DNA from: Paractinoplanes abujensis
Lineage (GTDB): Bacteria; Actinomycetota; Actinomycetes; Mycobacteriales; Micromonosporaceae
Direction of reading: 5' to 3'
DNA: 64,000 nucleotides
Assembly (NCBI RefSeq): GCF_014204895.1
Contig: NZ_JACHMF010000001.1
Span: 6,634,001-6,698,000, forward strand
Part shown: positions 1 through 8,430 of the stretch, piece by piece
Layout: every line of letters starts with the position of its first letter
Numbering within the stretch: position 1 is the first letter of the stretch
The notes under the pieces: model-generated
The model's database searches: none
Told to the model about the DNA's origin: nothing
The model's input: only the letters and a program-made list of their open reading frames with translations
Program-made: the position numbers and the translations under genes

Positions 1-982
1 AGTGGATGTTGTGGTGGGCGGTCTTGGTGTAGCCCTGCCGCGATCCGATGTGCAGGACCACGCAGGACGGCGAGTATTTCAGGCGGCGTTCGCGGCGTGG
101 GGGCAGCAGGTCGCGCTTCGCGATCGGCAGGTCCGGGTTGAGGACGACGACGTCGGCCGGGATGCGGTCGCCGTCGGCGGTGATCACGGCGGTGGCCCGC
201 CCGTTGGCCGTCTCGACGTCGGTCACCGTGGTCTCGTAGCGGAAGGTCACGCCGTGTTTCTCGGCTGCGCCGGCCAGCGCCCGGGGGACGGCGTGCATGC
301 CGCCCTTGGGGAAGTAGACGCCCGCCACGGAGTCGAGGTAGGCGATCACGGCGTAGATGGCCAGCGCGTCCTGGGGGGCCAGGCCCGCGTACATGGCCTG
401 GAACGAGAAGATCCGCTGCGTGCGGGGGTCTCGGAAGTATTGGTTGATCTTGGGTTGGAGCCGGCGGAACCCGCCCATGCCGAGCAGCTTGAGCAGGTTG
501 AGGTTCATCAGGTCGAGCGGGGTGTCGAGGTTGCGGTCGATGAAGTGGTCGCGTTCGAGCTTCCACAGCTGCCGGGCGAAGTCGACGAACCGCAGGTAGC
601 CGTCGGCCTCGCGGGCCCCGCAGACGCGCGCGATCTCGGCCGCCATCCGAACCGTGTCCGTACGCACGTCCAGCGTGGACCCGTCCGGGTAGTAGGCGCG
701 GTAGGCGGGATCGAGCGGCGTCAGTTCGAGCCAGTCCGACAGGTTCTCGCCGACGGCCTCGAGCGGCTCCGCGATCAGCTCCGGCATGGTCAGCACGGTC
801 GGGCCGGTGTCGAAGTCGTAGCCGTCGACGGACAGCTTCCCGTTCCGTCCGCCCGGCACCGCCTCGCGCTCGACCACTGTCACCTGGCGTCCGGCCGCGG
901 CCAGATGCAGGGCGCAGGCGAGCCCGCCGAGCCCGGCGCCGACGACGACCACCCGTTCAGTCGGTCCTGTCACAGTTCGCAT
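1..982 (-). CDS. crtI: Phytoene desaturase CrtI, C-terminus cut by window edge
   Basis: FAD-dependent desaturase that converts phytoene towards lycopene in carotenoid synthesis. The frame is open from an ATG at 982 to the left edge, giving about 327 N-terminal residues of a family usually near 500. The start carries the dinucleotide-binding motif VVVVGAGLGGLACALHLAAA, followed by an acidic residue and the PGGRNG segment typical of CrtI. FDTGPTVLTMPEL and the later PKGGMHAVPRAL are also family-like. An AGAGGTG ribosome site precedes the ATG. It lies 23 bases behind crtE on the same strand, so the two probably form one transcript. The C-terminal FAD signature lies outside the window. Confidence 0.9.
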   Translation of the reverse strand, partial: MRTVTGPTERVVVVGAGLGGLACALHLAAAGRQVTVVEREAVPGGRNGKLSVDGYDFDTGPTVLTMPELIAEPLEAVGENLSDWLELTPLDPAYRAYYPDGSTLDVRTDTVRMAAEIARVCGAREADGYLRFVDFARQLWKLERDHFIDRNLDTPLDLMNLNLLKLLGMGGFRRLQPKINQYFRDPRTQRIFSFQAMYAGLAPQDALAIYAVIAYLDSVAGVYFPKGGMHAVPRALAGAAEKHGVTFRYETTVTDVETANGRATAVITADGDRIPADVVVLNPDLPIAKRDLLPPRRERRLKYSPSCVVLHIGSRQGYTKTAHHNIH

Positions 983-1005
983 GGATCGCACCTCTCGGAA
1001 GGACA

Positions 1006-2139
1006 TCATGCCGGTCGGTGCGTCACACGGACGGCAAGCTCAATGAGGGCAGCCCGCGCATCCTCGTGGATGGGGGCCGTGGCCAGCGCCGCGATGCCGT
1101 CCGCGACACGTTCCTGGATCATCCCTTCGAGTCGGGCCGGTGCGCCCGTCTCGGTGATGACCTGGGCGCGTCGTTCCAGCTCGGCGGGGGTGAGGCCGCC
1201 GGAGCCGTCGGCGGGGTTGACGGCTCCGGCGGGGTCCAGGGTGAGCTCGGCCCGCTGCGCCGGGGTGGCGAGCTTGCGGGCGAGCATGAGCAGCGCGGTG
1301 GGTTTTCCCGTACGCAGGTCGTCGCTGGCCGGCTTGCCGGTGACGGCCGGATCGCCGTACACGCCGAGCAGGTCGTCACGAAGCTGGAACGCCTCACCGA
1401 CCGCGAGCCCGTATTTCCCGTACGCGGAATCGGTGTCGTCATCCGTGCGGCCGGACAACGCGAGCCCGAGCTGCAGCGGGCGCTGGACGGTGTAGCTGGC
1501 GGTCTTGTGCCGCGCGACCAGCAGCGCACGCTCGACCGACCACGCGCTGGGCTGGCTCTCTCCGAGAACGTCGAGGTACTGCCCGGCGATGGCCTCGACC
1601 CGCATGCGGTCGTAGTAGGCACGGACGATCGGGGGCGCGTCGGCGCGGGCCAGCAGCTGGTCGGCCCAGACGAGACAGAGATCACCGATGAGGATGGCGG
1701 ACGCCGCGCCGAATCGATTCGCGTCGCCGGTGCGTCGATCCTGCTCGTGCTGCCCGGCGAAGATGCGGTGCGCGGTCGGGTGCCCGCGGCGGGTGTCCGA
1801 CTCGTCCATCACGTCGTCGTGCACGAGCGCGAACGTGTGCATCAGCTCGAGCGCCGCGAAGGCCGGCAGCACCGGTTCCAGCGGCGCCTCGGGACCCGCG
1901 ACGCCGCGCCAGCCCCAGTACGCGAAGACCGGGCGCAGCCTCTTGCCGCCGGCCAGCACCAGGTCACGGGCGGTGCGGGCGAAACGGCCGAGTGCGGGAT
2001 CGACGGAATCGAGCGACCCTATCTGGGCGGCCAGAAAATCGGCCAGCGTGCCCTGGATCGCGTGTATCAGCGCGTGCGGCGACGCGCCCTGGCGGGGGAT
2101 GCCCCGATGAAGGTTTCCCTGGAGCGTGTCATTGGCCAC
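1006..2139 (-). CDS. crtE: Polyprenyl diphosphate synthase, GGPP synthase type
   Basis: Trans-prenyltransferase expected to make geranylgeranyl diphosphate for the phytoene synthase encoded divergently. Both aspartate-rich motifs are visible: DDVMDESDTRRG after LVHDD (first) and LRDDLLGVYGD (second). GGKRLRPVFAYWG is the usual substrate-binding segment. A longer frame reaches an ATG at 2214, but that would overlap the ribosome site and start of crtB. I prefer the GTG at 2139 (VANDTLQGN), giving 377 residues. The start remains uncertain because no clear Shine-Dalgarno sits in front of it. Position and partners point to carotenoids rather than quinones. Confidence 0.85.
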   Translation of the reverse strand: MANDTLQGNLHRGIPRQGASPHALIHAIQGTLADFLAAQIGSLDSVDPALGRFARTARDLVLAGGKRLRPVFAYWGWRGVAGPEAPLEPVLPAFAALELMHTFALVHDDVMDESDTRRGHPTAHRIFAGQHEQDRRTGDANRFGAASAILIGDLCLVWADQLLARADAPPIVRAYYDRMRVEAIAGQYLDVLGESQPSAWSVERALLVARHKTASYTVQRPLQLGLALSGRTDDDTDSAYGKYGLAVGEAFQLRDDLLGVYGDPAVTGKPASDDLRTGKPTALLMLARKLATPAQRAELTLDPAGAVNPADGSGGLTPAELERRAQVITETGAPARLEGMIQERVADGIAALATAPIHEDARAALIELAVRVTHRPA

Positions 2140-2142
2140 GAG

Positions 2143-2155
2143 GGGTACCGTACCC
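2143..2155. promoter_or_regulatory. Perfect 6-1-6 inverted repeat in the crtE/crtB gap
   Basis: GGGTAC-C-GTACCC is a perfect inverted repeat just upstream of the preferred crtE start and 52 bases before crtB. It lies in the only intergenic space between the divergent carotenoid genes. It could be an operator for a light- or MarR-type regulator, but no binding protein is shown by the sequence. Confidence 0.35.
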
Positions 2156-2206
2156 TTGATTTGAAGTTGCGTCGATTCGTGCGTCGTTTTTCTCCGGAGG
2201 CTTCCC

Positions 2207-3094
2207 GTGGACATCGATCTGGCCGCCGCCTACGAGCGCTGCCGTGAGCTGCACAAGCGCCACGGCCGTACGTACTACCTGGCGACCAAGCTCCTCCCGG
2301 CCTGGAAGCGGCGGCACGTTCACGCTCTCTACGGCTTCACCCGGTATGCCGACGAAATCGTCGATCAAACCTGGGAGCTTCCTGCGGATGAGCGGGCCCG
2401 GCAGCTGACCGAGTGGTCCGACGCGTTCGTCGCGGGCCTGCGCGGCGAACCGGTGGACGACCCGCTGCTGCCGGCCGTCCTGCACACCATCGCGGTCTTC
2501 GACCTCGATGTCGACGACTTCGCGACGTTCCTGCGCTGCATGGCGATGGATCTCACAGTCACCGGGTATCCCACGTACGACGACCTGCTCGACTACATGG
2601 AAGGCTCGGCCGCCGTGATCGGCACGATGATGCTGCCGATCCTCGGGTCGAGCGATCCGGCCGTCGCGCGCGAACCCGCCCGCCAGCTCGGCTTCGCGTT
2701 CCAGCTCACCAACTTCATCCGCGACGTCGCCGAGGACCTCGACCGCGGCCGCGTCTACCTGCCCGAGTCGCACCTCGGCCGCTTCGGGCTCACCCGAGCC
2801 GACCTGGAACGCCGCGAGGCCACCCCCGAGGTCAAAGACCTGATCCGGTACGAGATCGGGGTGGCCCGCGAGCACTACACGGCCGCCGCCCCCGGGATCG
2901 TGATGCTCGACCCGGCGTCGCAGGCGTGCATGCGTACGGCGTTCGCGCTCTACGGCGGCATCCTCGGCGAGATCGAGGCCAACGACTACGACGTGTTCGC
3001 CCAGCGCGCCACCGTGCCCAACCGTCGTCGCGCCGCGGTCGCCGTGCGCAGCCTCATGACCAAGGCGGGCACCCCCGTCACCGTGGCGGCCTGA
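2207..3094 (+). CDS. crtB: Phytoene synthase
   Basis: Squalene/phytoene synthase family enzyme joining two geranylgeranyl diphosphates head to head into phytoene. At 295 residues it is family-typical. The first acidic motif appears in YGFTRYADEIVDQ (residues about 46-58). The second is FQLTNFIRDVAEDLDRGRVY (about 165-184), matching the standard signature. The GTG start at 2207 is supported by a strong GGAGG at 2196-2200. It is divergent from crtE/crtI and ends one base before phr starts, so crtB and phr are probably co-transcribed. Confidence 0.93.
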   Translation: MDIDLAAAYERCRELHKRHGRTYYLATKLLPAWKRRHVHALYGFTRYADEIVDQTWELPADERARQLTEWSDAFVAGLRGEPVDDPLLPAVLHTIAVFDLDVDDFATFLRCMAMDLTVTGYPTYDDLLDYMEGSAAVIGTMMLPILGSSDPAVAREPARQLGFAFQLTNFIRDVAEDLDRGRVYLPESHLGRFGLTRADLERREATPEVKDLIRYEIGVAREHYTAAAPGIVMLDPASQACMRTAFALYGGILGEIEANDYDVFAQRATVPNRRRAAVAVRSLMTKAGTPVTVAA

Positions 3095-3095
3095 C

Positions 3096-4421
3096 GTGAA
3101 GACGGCCGTCGTCCTTTTCACCCGCGACCTTCGCGTACGGGACAACCCCGCCCTCGCCGCCGCCTGCGCCAACGCCGAGCAGGTCGTCCCCCTGTTCGTG
3201 CTCGACCCGGCGCTGGGTGAGCTCTCCGGAAACCGCGTCCGGTTCCTGCACCAGTCCCTGGCCGACCTGCGCGCGAGCCTGCGCGAAAAGGGTGGCGACC
3301 TGGTGATCCGGATGGGCGACCCGGTGCGCGAAGCCATCGAGCTGGCCCGCTCGGTCGACGCCGAAGGCATCGGCATGGCGGCCGACGTGAGCCGCTACGC
3401 CCGGCGCCGGGAGCAACGACTGGCCGAGGAATGCGAACGGCACCGGATGTCGCTCAAACTCTTCCCCGGCCTGACCGTCGTCGACCCCGGCGCCCTGCGG
3501 CCGGGCGGGGGCGGCAGCGCGTACCGGGTGTTCTCGCCCTATCACCGCTCCTGGCGAGCGGCCACATGGCGCGACGAGGTCGCCACCCCCACAAAGATCA
3601 CGCTGCCGCCCGGAGTCGCACCCGGCCGGTTGCCCGAGCCGCCCGCCGGTGAGTCGCCCGACGCGGCCGACGGTGGCGAGACCGAGGCGCGCCGGCTGTT
3701 CGCCTCCTGGCTGCGGCACATCGGGCCCTACCCCGAACTGCACGACGACATGGCCGCCGACGGCACCAGCCGGCTCAGTCCGTACCTGCGCTTCGGTTGC
3801 CTTTCACCCCTCGAACTGGCCAACGCCGCCATCAAGCAGGAAGCCGAGGAGTACGCGCGGCAGCTGTGCTGGCGTGACTTCTACTACCAGGTCGCCCTGA
3901 CCATGCCGAAACTGTCGACCGAGCCGATCCGCCCGTCCGGCGACACCGAATGGCGCGACGACACCGACGCGCTCCGGCACTGGCAGGACGGCACCACCGG
4001 AGTGCCCATTGTGGACGCCGGGATGCGTCAGCTGCGGGCCGAAGGCTGGATGCACAACCGAGCCCGGCTGATCACGGCGGCGTTCCTGACCAAACACCTC
4101 GGCGTCGACTGGCGGCCCGGAGTGCAGTGGTTCTTCCGCTGGCTGCTCGACGGTGACGTGCCCAACAATTCCGGCAACTGGCAGTGGGTGGCGGGCACCG
4201 GCAACGACACCCGGCCCTACCGGAAGTTCAATCCGATCCGGCAAGCACAACGATTCGATGCCGAGGGCGTGTACGTTCGGCGCTACGTACCCGAACTCAA
4301 GGGTGTCGAGGGCGGCGCCGTGCACCAACCGTGGCGTCTGCCGGACGAGGTCCGGCGCGGCCTCGACTACCCGGGGCCGCTCGAGTCACACCGTGATGAA
4401 GCGGTGTGGCTGCGGCCGTGA
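3096..4421 (+). CDS. phr: Deoxyribodipyrimidine photo-lyase
   Basis: FAD-dependent light-driven repair enzyme for cyclobutane pyrimidine dimers. At 441 residues it shows the N-terminal antenna domain (VVLFTRDLRVRDNPAL). The C-terminal FAD-binding half carries LCWRDFYYQ, GMRQLRAEGWMHNRARL and the NNSGNWQWVAGTGND segment. The asparagine and tryptophan positions of that last segment are those of class I CPD photolyases. The start GTG lies one base after the crtB stop. Linkage of photolyase to carotenoid genes is common in actinomycetes, where both respond to light. The antenna chromophore cannot be assigned from sequence alone. Confidence 0.92.
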   Translation: MKTAVVLFTRDLRVRDNPALAAACANAEQVVPLFVLDPALGELSGNRVRFLHQSLADLRASLREKGGDLVIRMGDPVREAIELARSVDAEGIGMAADVSRYARRREQRLAEECERHRMSLKLFPGLTVVDPGALRPGGGGSAYRVFSPYHRSWRAATWRDEVATPTKITLPPGVAPGRLPEPPAGESPDAADGGETEARRLFASWLRHIGPYPELHDDMAADGTSRLSPYLRFGCLSPLELANAAIKQEAEEYARQLCWRDFYYQVALTMPKLSTEPIRPSGDTEWRDDTDALRHWQDGTTGVPIVDAGMRQLRAEGWMHNRARLITAAFLTKHLGVDWRPGVQWFFRWLLDGDVPNNSGNWQWVAGTGNDTRPYRKFNPIRQAQRFDAEGVYVRRYVPELKGVEGGAVHQPWRLPDEVRRGLDYPGPLESHRDEAVWLRP

Positions 4422-4422
4422 C

Positions 4423-4445
4423 CCCGCCCGGTACGCCCGGGCGGG
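4423..4445 (+). terminator. Hairpin after phr
   Basis: CCCGCCCGG (4423-4431), a five-base loop, then CCGGGCGGG (4437-4445) form a nine-pair GC stem directly after the phr stop. No T-run follows, so it is a candidate GC-rich actinobacterial terminator only. Confidence 0.5.
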
Positions 4446-4570
4446 TCTCAGCGGGGTCCGCCGGCCGTTGCGTCCGTCATAACGTCGAGGCCGACGGGCC
4501 CCGCGCCCTTTTCCCCAACCGGCTCCGGTTCAAGCCCGATGCTTCGAGTTCGCAGCGGTAGCCTGGTCGC

Positions 4571-5053
4571 GTGCCCGGATTGCAGCCCCACCAGCTAGGG
4601 GCCTACTTCGCCCTCATCGAATCAGTCAGCCTGCTGCAACACGCCGTCGAACAACAACTCCGGGCCGACGGCAACCTCAGCGACATCCAATTCCAGCTAC
4701 TGATGCGTCTCCTCGACGCCGACGGCCAACTCACCATGACCACCCTGGCCGACGGCGTCGTCTACAGCCGCAGTGGCCTCACCTACCAGGCCGCCCAACT
4801 CGAAAAAGCCGGCCTGATCACCCGCACCCCCGACCCCGGCGACGAACGCGCCACCCTGGTCACCATCACCGACGCCGGCCGGACCCGCATCGACCAGGTC
4901 TTCCCGGGCCACGTCGAGGTCGTCCGCCGCCTGCTCATCGACAACCTCACCGACGCCGACGTGACCGCCCTGGGCGAAATCCTCTCCCGCGTACGAGACC
5001 ACATGCGCGCCCAACCACCCCGGTCGGCGGCTCCCCGCAAACGCAAACCATGA
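4571..5053 (+). CDS. MarR-family transcriptional regulator
   Basis: A 160-residue winged-helix regulator. The central region has the MarR pattern: LSDIQFQLLMRLLDADGQLTMTTLAD, then the recognition-helix region VVYSRSGLTYQAAQLEKAGLITR and the wing PDPGDERATLVTITDAG. The start is a GTG at 4571. It lies 150 bases after phr on the same strand. In Corynebacterium a MarR protein (CrtR) controls carotenoid genes; by position this could play a similar role, which is inference. It overlaps a downstream small reading frame by an ATGA junction at 5050-5053. Confidence 0.85.
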   Translation: MPGLQPHQLGAYFALIESVSLLQHAVEQQLRADGNLSDIQFQLLMRLLDADGQLTMTTLADGVVYSRSGLTYQAAQLEKAGLITRTPDPGDERATLVTITDAGRTRIDQVFPGHVEVVRRLLIDNLTDADVTALGEILSRVRDHMRAQPPRSAAPRKRKP

Positions 5054-5261
5054 CCCCTTTCCCGTACGTCTGGACGTGGCGCTGGCGAACCCTGGAGTAC
5101 CCGGGCGTGCGGGCACGCGTCCCCTGGTTCGGGACGGCGTGGACCGAACAGGCCGCCGCTGCCGAGTCCTCATACGGGGAACCCGAAACAGCGCCCTACT
5201 GCAATTCGAAGACGGCTACCAGGTCATCACAAGCCGAGCCGGCCTCCGCCGCCTTCTGTAG
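5050..5261 (+). pseudogene. Small conserved-looking gene, apparently frameshifted
   Basis: Two overlapping frames each carry half of what looks like one small actinobacterial protein. The frame starting at 5050 (ATGA overlap with the MarR stop) begins MTPFPYVWTWRWR. The frame from 5076 ends RCRVLIRGTRNSALLQFEDG, followed by YQVITSRAGLRRL and a stop at 5261. The second half has the feel of a conserved compact beta domain, while the remainder of the first frame is low quality. They differ by one frame step. Either a single indel has broken the gene, or a sequencing error has, or the true product starts at the GTG at 5076 (61 residues). Function unknown. Confidence 0.5.
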
Positions 5262-5357
5262 CTCTTCGCCACGAACGGGCTCTGCGCAATTCACGTGAGC
5301 GCCCGGCTGCGGCGCCTCGACCGCTCCTGCTACAGCCTTCAACCTGTGGCGGACGAA

Positions 5358-6547
<1,190 letters not shown>

Positions 6548-6560
<13 letters not shown>

Positions 6561-6919
6561 CCGCTCATGTCCAGCACGGGCCGCACCTCGACCCCGATGG
6601 TCGCCGCGTCCGGCACTTTGGCGGCCCACTCGTGTGCCTCTTTCGCACCGGCCACGTCGATCAGGTAGAAGCCGGCGAGGTGTTCTTTGACCTCGGCGTA
6701 GGGCCCGTCGGAAACGACAGTGTCGCCGTCGCGTACGGAAACGAAACGGGCCAGCGACGGATCGGCCAGGCCCTCGGAGGCGACCAGCACCCCCGCCTCG
6801 CCCATTTCCGCACTCAACCGCAGATGCCCCTGCCCGAAAGCCATCTGCTCGTCCTCGGTCATCTTGTCCCAGATCGCCAGGCTGCGCTCGTTCGACTGGA
6901 TGAGGATCAAATACTTCAC
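6548..6919 (-). CDS. DGPF/YCII-related protein, ECF42 partner
   Basis: A 123-residue YCII-like protein. The family motif appears as VVSDGPYAEVKEHLAGFYLID (split here as SDGPY and HLAGFYLID), and the N-terminus MKYLILIQSNER is typical. Genes of this type are the usual genomic neighbours and targets of ECF42 sigma factors. A GTG start at 6919 has a good GGAGGAAA ribosome site. The 3' end overlaps the sigma gene by 13 bases, which implies translational coupling. Biochemical function is unknown; a small ferredoxin-like enzyme fold is expected from the family. Confidence 0.88.
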
Positions 6920-6944
6920 GAGTTTCCTCCTTTGCTCACCAGGA

Positions 6945-6971
6945 TGTCGAAGCCACCGGCCCGGCTTCGAC
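6945..6971. promoter_or_regulatory. Symmetric ECF42-type promoter serving both directions
   Basis: On the plus strand TGTCGA (6945-6950) is followed after 17 bases by CGAC (6968-6971), the -35/-10 pattern I recall for ECF42 promoters. The element is part of a perfect nine-base inverted repeat: GTCGAAGCC at 6946-6954 and GGCTTCGAC at 6963-6971. The minus strand therefore reads CGTCGA, 17 bases, CGAC. It sits between the DGPF gene and the SnoaL-like gene, so the sigma factor can plausibly drive both its own operon and the divergent gene. Confidence 0.7.
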
Positions 6972-7008
6972 GTCCCGGGCGGAAGTTCCCCATATCAAGG
7001 AGCCCGTC

Positions 7009-7431
7009 GTGCAGGAGATCAAGGAAGTCATCGAGCAGCGCGCGGCCCGGCTGAGCGAGGGCGATGTGAAGGCCCACCTGGCCTTCGCGGCGCCGGAGGT
7101 GGTCCAGTTCGATCTGGCGCCACCGCTGGGCAGGCGTGTCGACACCAGCGACCCCGCCCCGATCGAGCAGTGGCTGGCCACGTTCGAGGCGCCGCCGCAG
7201 CGCCGGGTCACCCAGCTGGAGATCACCGTGGACGGCGATGTCGCGTTCGCCACTAGCTACGACTCGATGAGCGGCCGCCCTCGAGGCACCACCGACGACT
7301 TCACCCTGTGGTTCCGGGTGACGCTCGGCCTGCGCCGGATCGACGGCCGCTGGCTGGTCGTCCACGAACACGAGTCGGTGCCGTTCCTGATGGACGGCTC
7401 GTTCCTGGCCGCGACCGACCTGCAGCCCTAG
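7009..7431 (+). CDS. SnoaL-like (NTF2-fold) protein
   Basis: A 140-residue protein with the pattern of SnoaL/ketosteroid-isomerase-like domains. It has an N-terminal helix (MQEIKEVIEQRAARLSEGDV), then alternating strands ending DGRWLVVHEHESVPF, the usual last strand of the cone. Such proteins act as small enzymes or binding modules, and the substrate here is unknown. The GTG start at 7009 has AAGGAG at 6997-7002. It is transcribed away from the DGPF/ECF42 operon from the shared symmetric element, so it is probably a member of that regulon. Confidence 0.8.
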   Translation: MQEIKEVIEQRAARLSEGDVKAHLAFAAPEVVQFDLAPPLGRRVDTSDPAPIEQWLATFEAPPQRRVTQLEITVDGDVAFATSYDSMSGRPRGTTDDFTLWFRVTLGLRRIDGRWLVVHEHESVPFLMDGSFLAATDLQP

Positions 7432-7458
7432 GCCTGTTTCCCGTTATGAAAGAGGCCT
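7430..7458. terminator. Hairpin between convergent SnoaL-like and LysR genes
   Basis: AGGCCTGTTTC (7430-7440) and GAAAGAGGCCT (7448-7458) pair with one mismatch around a seven-base loop. It lies exactly between two convergent stops and could end both transcripts. Confidence 0.55.
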
Positions 7459-7462
7459 CAGG

Positions 7463-8359
7463 TCAGGCCCGGCGGGCGATCGCGTAGAGGTCACCCGCCG
7501 GCCCGATCAGCTGGTCGGCGGTGCGCCACACGGCCCGTAACCGGCGTTGCAGCGGCACCGCGGTCGGCACGGCCACGAGTGTGCCCGCCGTCAGTTCGAC
7601 CGTGACCGCCAGCGAGCTGAGCACGGCCGCGCCCGAACCGGCCGCCACCGCATGTTTGATGGCCGTGGTCGACGACAGTTCGAGCAGGGGCGCGGCCGCC
7701 GTGAGGTCGCCCAGCGCCTGCTCGAACGCGCGTCGCGTGCCCGAACCGGCCTCGCGCGACACCAGCGGGGTGGCCGCCAGCTCGGCCGCCGTGACCGCCC
7801 GCCGCCGCTTCGCCCACGGATGCCCGGGCGCCACCACGACGGCCAGCCGATCGGTCGCCACCACCTCGTCGTGCAGGCCGCCGGGGAGGTCGGGGCCTTC
7901 GACGAAGCCCAGCTCGACCTGGCCCGCGAGCACCGCGGCGGCGACGTCGGCCGAATTCGCGGCCTGCAGCGTGACGGCCAGCCCGGGGTGGGCCGCGCGC
8001 AGGGCGACCAGCCACGTGGGCAGCAGATATTCGGCCACGGTCTGACTGGCCGCGACCGTGAGGCGGCTCTCGTGGGTGGCCCGCAGCGCGGCCAGCCCGG
8101 CCGCGAGCGCCTCGGCCGCGTCGATTGCCGCGCGGGCCCAGTCGGCCACCAGCGCACCGGTCTCGGTCAGGGTCGAGCCGCGCGGTGTCCGGTGCAGCAG
8201 GGTCAGCCCGATCCGCCGTTCCAGCTCGCGCAGGCGGGCGCTGGCGGCCGGCTGCGAGATGCGGTGCTCGGCGGCGGCGCGGCCCACACTGCCCAGCCGG
8301 GCGACGCTGAGCAGCAGGTCGAAGCCGGTCAGGTCGGCGGTCAGCGGGGGCAGAGGCAT
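7463..8359 (-). CDS. LysR-family transcriptional regulator
   Basis: A 298-residue LysR regulator. The N-terminal helix-turn-helix is clear: FDLLLSVARLGSVGRAAAEH, then RISQPAASARLRELERRIG and LLHRTPRGSTLTETG. The rest is the periplasmic-binding-protein-like effector domain (LTVAASQTVAEYLLP, VELGFVEGP). The ATG at 8359 has no Shine-Dalgarno but has TAACCT six bases upstream, fitting a leaderless transcript. It is divergent from a TDT-family transporter, the likely target. A LysR-type palindrome overlaps its start. Confidence 0.9.
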   Translation of the reverse strand: MPLPPLTADLTGFDLLLSVARLGSVGRAAAEHRISQPAASARLRELERRIGLTLLHRTPRGSTLTETGALVADWARAAIDAAEALAAGLAALRATHESRLTVAASQTVAEYLLPTWLVALRAAHPGLAVTLQAANSADVAAAVLAGQVELGFVEGPDLPGGLHDEVVATDRLAVVVAPGHPWAKRRRAVTAAELAATPLVSREAGSGTRRAFEQALGDLTAAAPLLELSSTTAIKHAVAAGSGAAVLSSLAVTVELTAGTLVAVPTAVPLQRRLRAVWRTADQLIGPAGDLYAIARRA

Positions 8360-8372
8360 AACAAGAGGTTAT
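8358..8372. promoter_or_regulatory. LysR-type operator ATAAC-N5-GTTAT
   Basis: A perfect inverted repeat with the T-N11-A spacing characteristic of LysR boxes. It overlaps the start codon and putative -10 of the lysR gene and lies about 60 bases upstream of the transporter start. Binding here would give autorepression and control of the divergent gene. Confidence 0.6.
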
Positions 8373-8430
8373 GACCTCAGGTGGGATCACCGCCTACTGG
8401 CCTGGGCTTTCCGGGCGCAGGGTGGAGAGC

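Noticed and set aside
2..1495. Plus-strand open frame of 497 codons over the crtI/crtE region
   Set aside because: It is the antisense of crtI and crtE, both of which have clear motifs. Composition is typical of shadow frames in GC-rich DNA.
2139..2214. Longer N-terminus for CrtE starting at an ATG at 2214
   Set aside because: It would overlap the ribosome site and start of crtB, and the extra residues do not look conserved.
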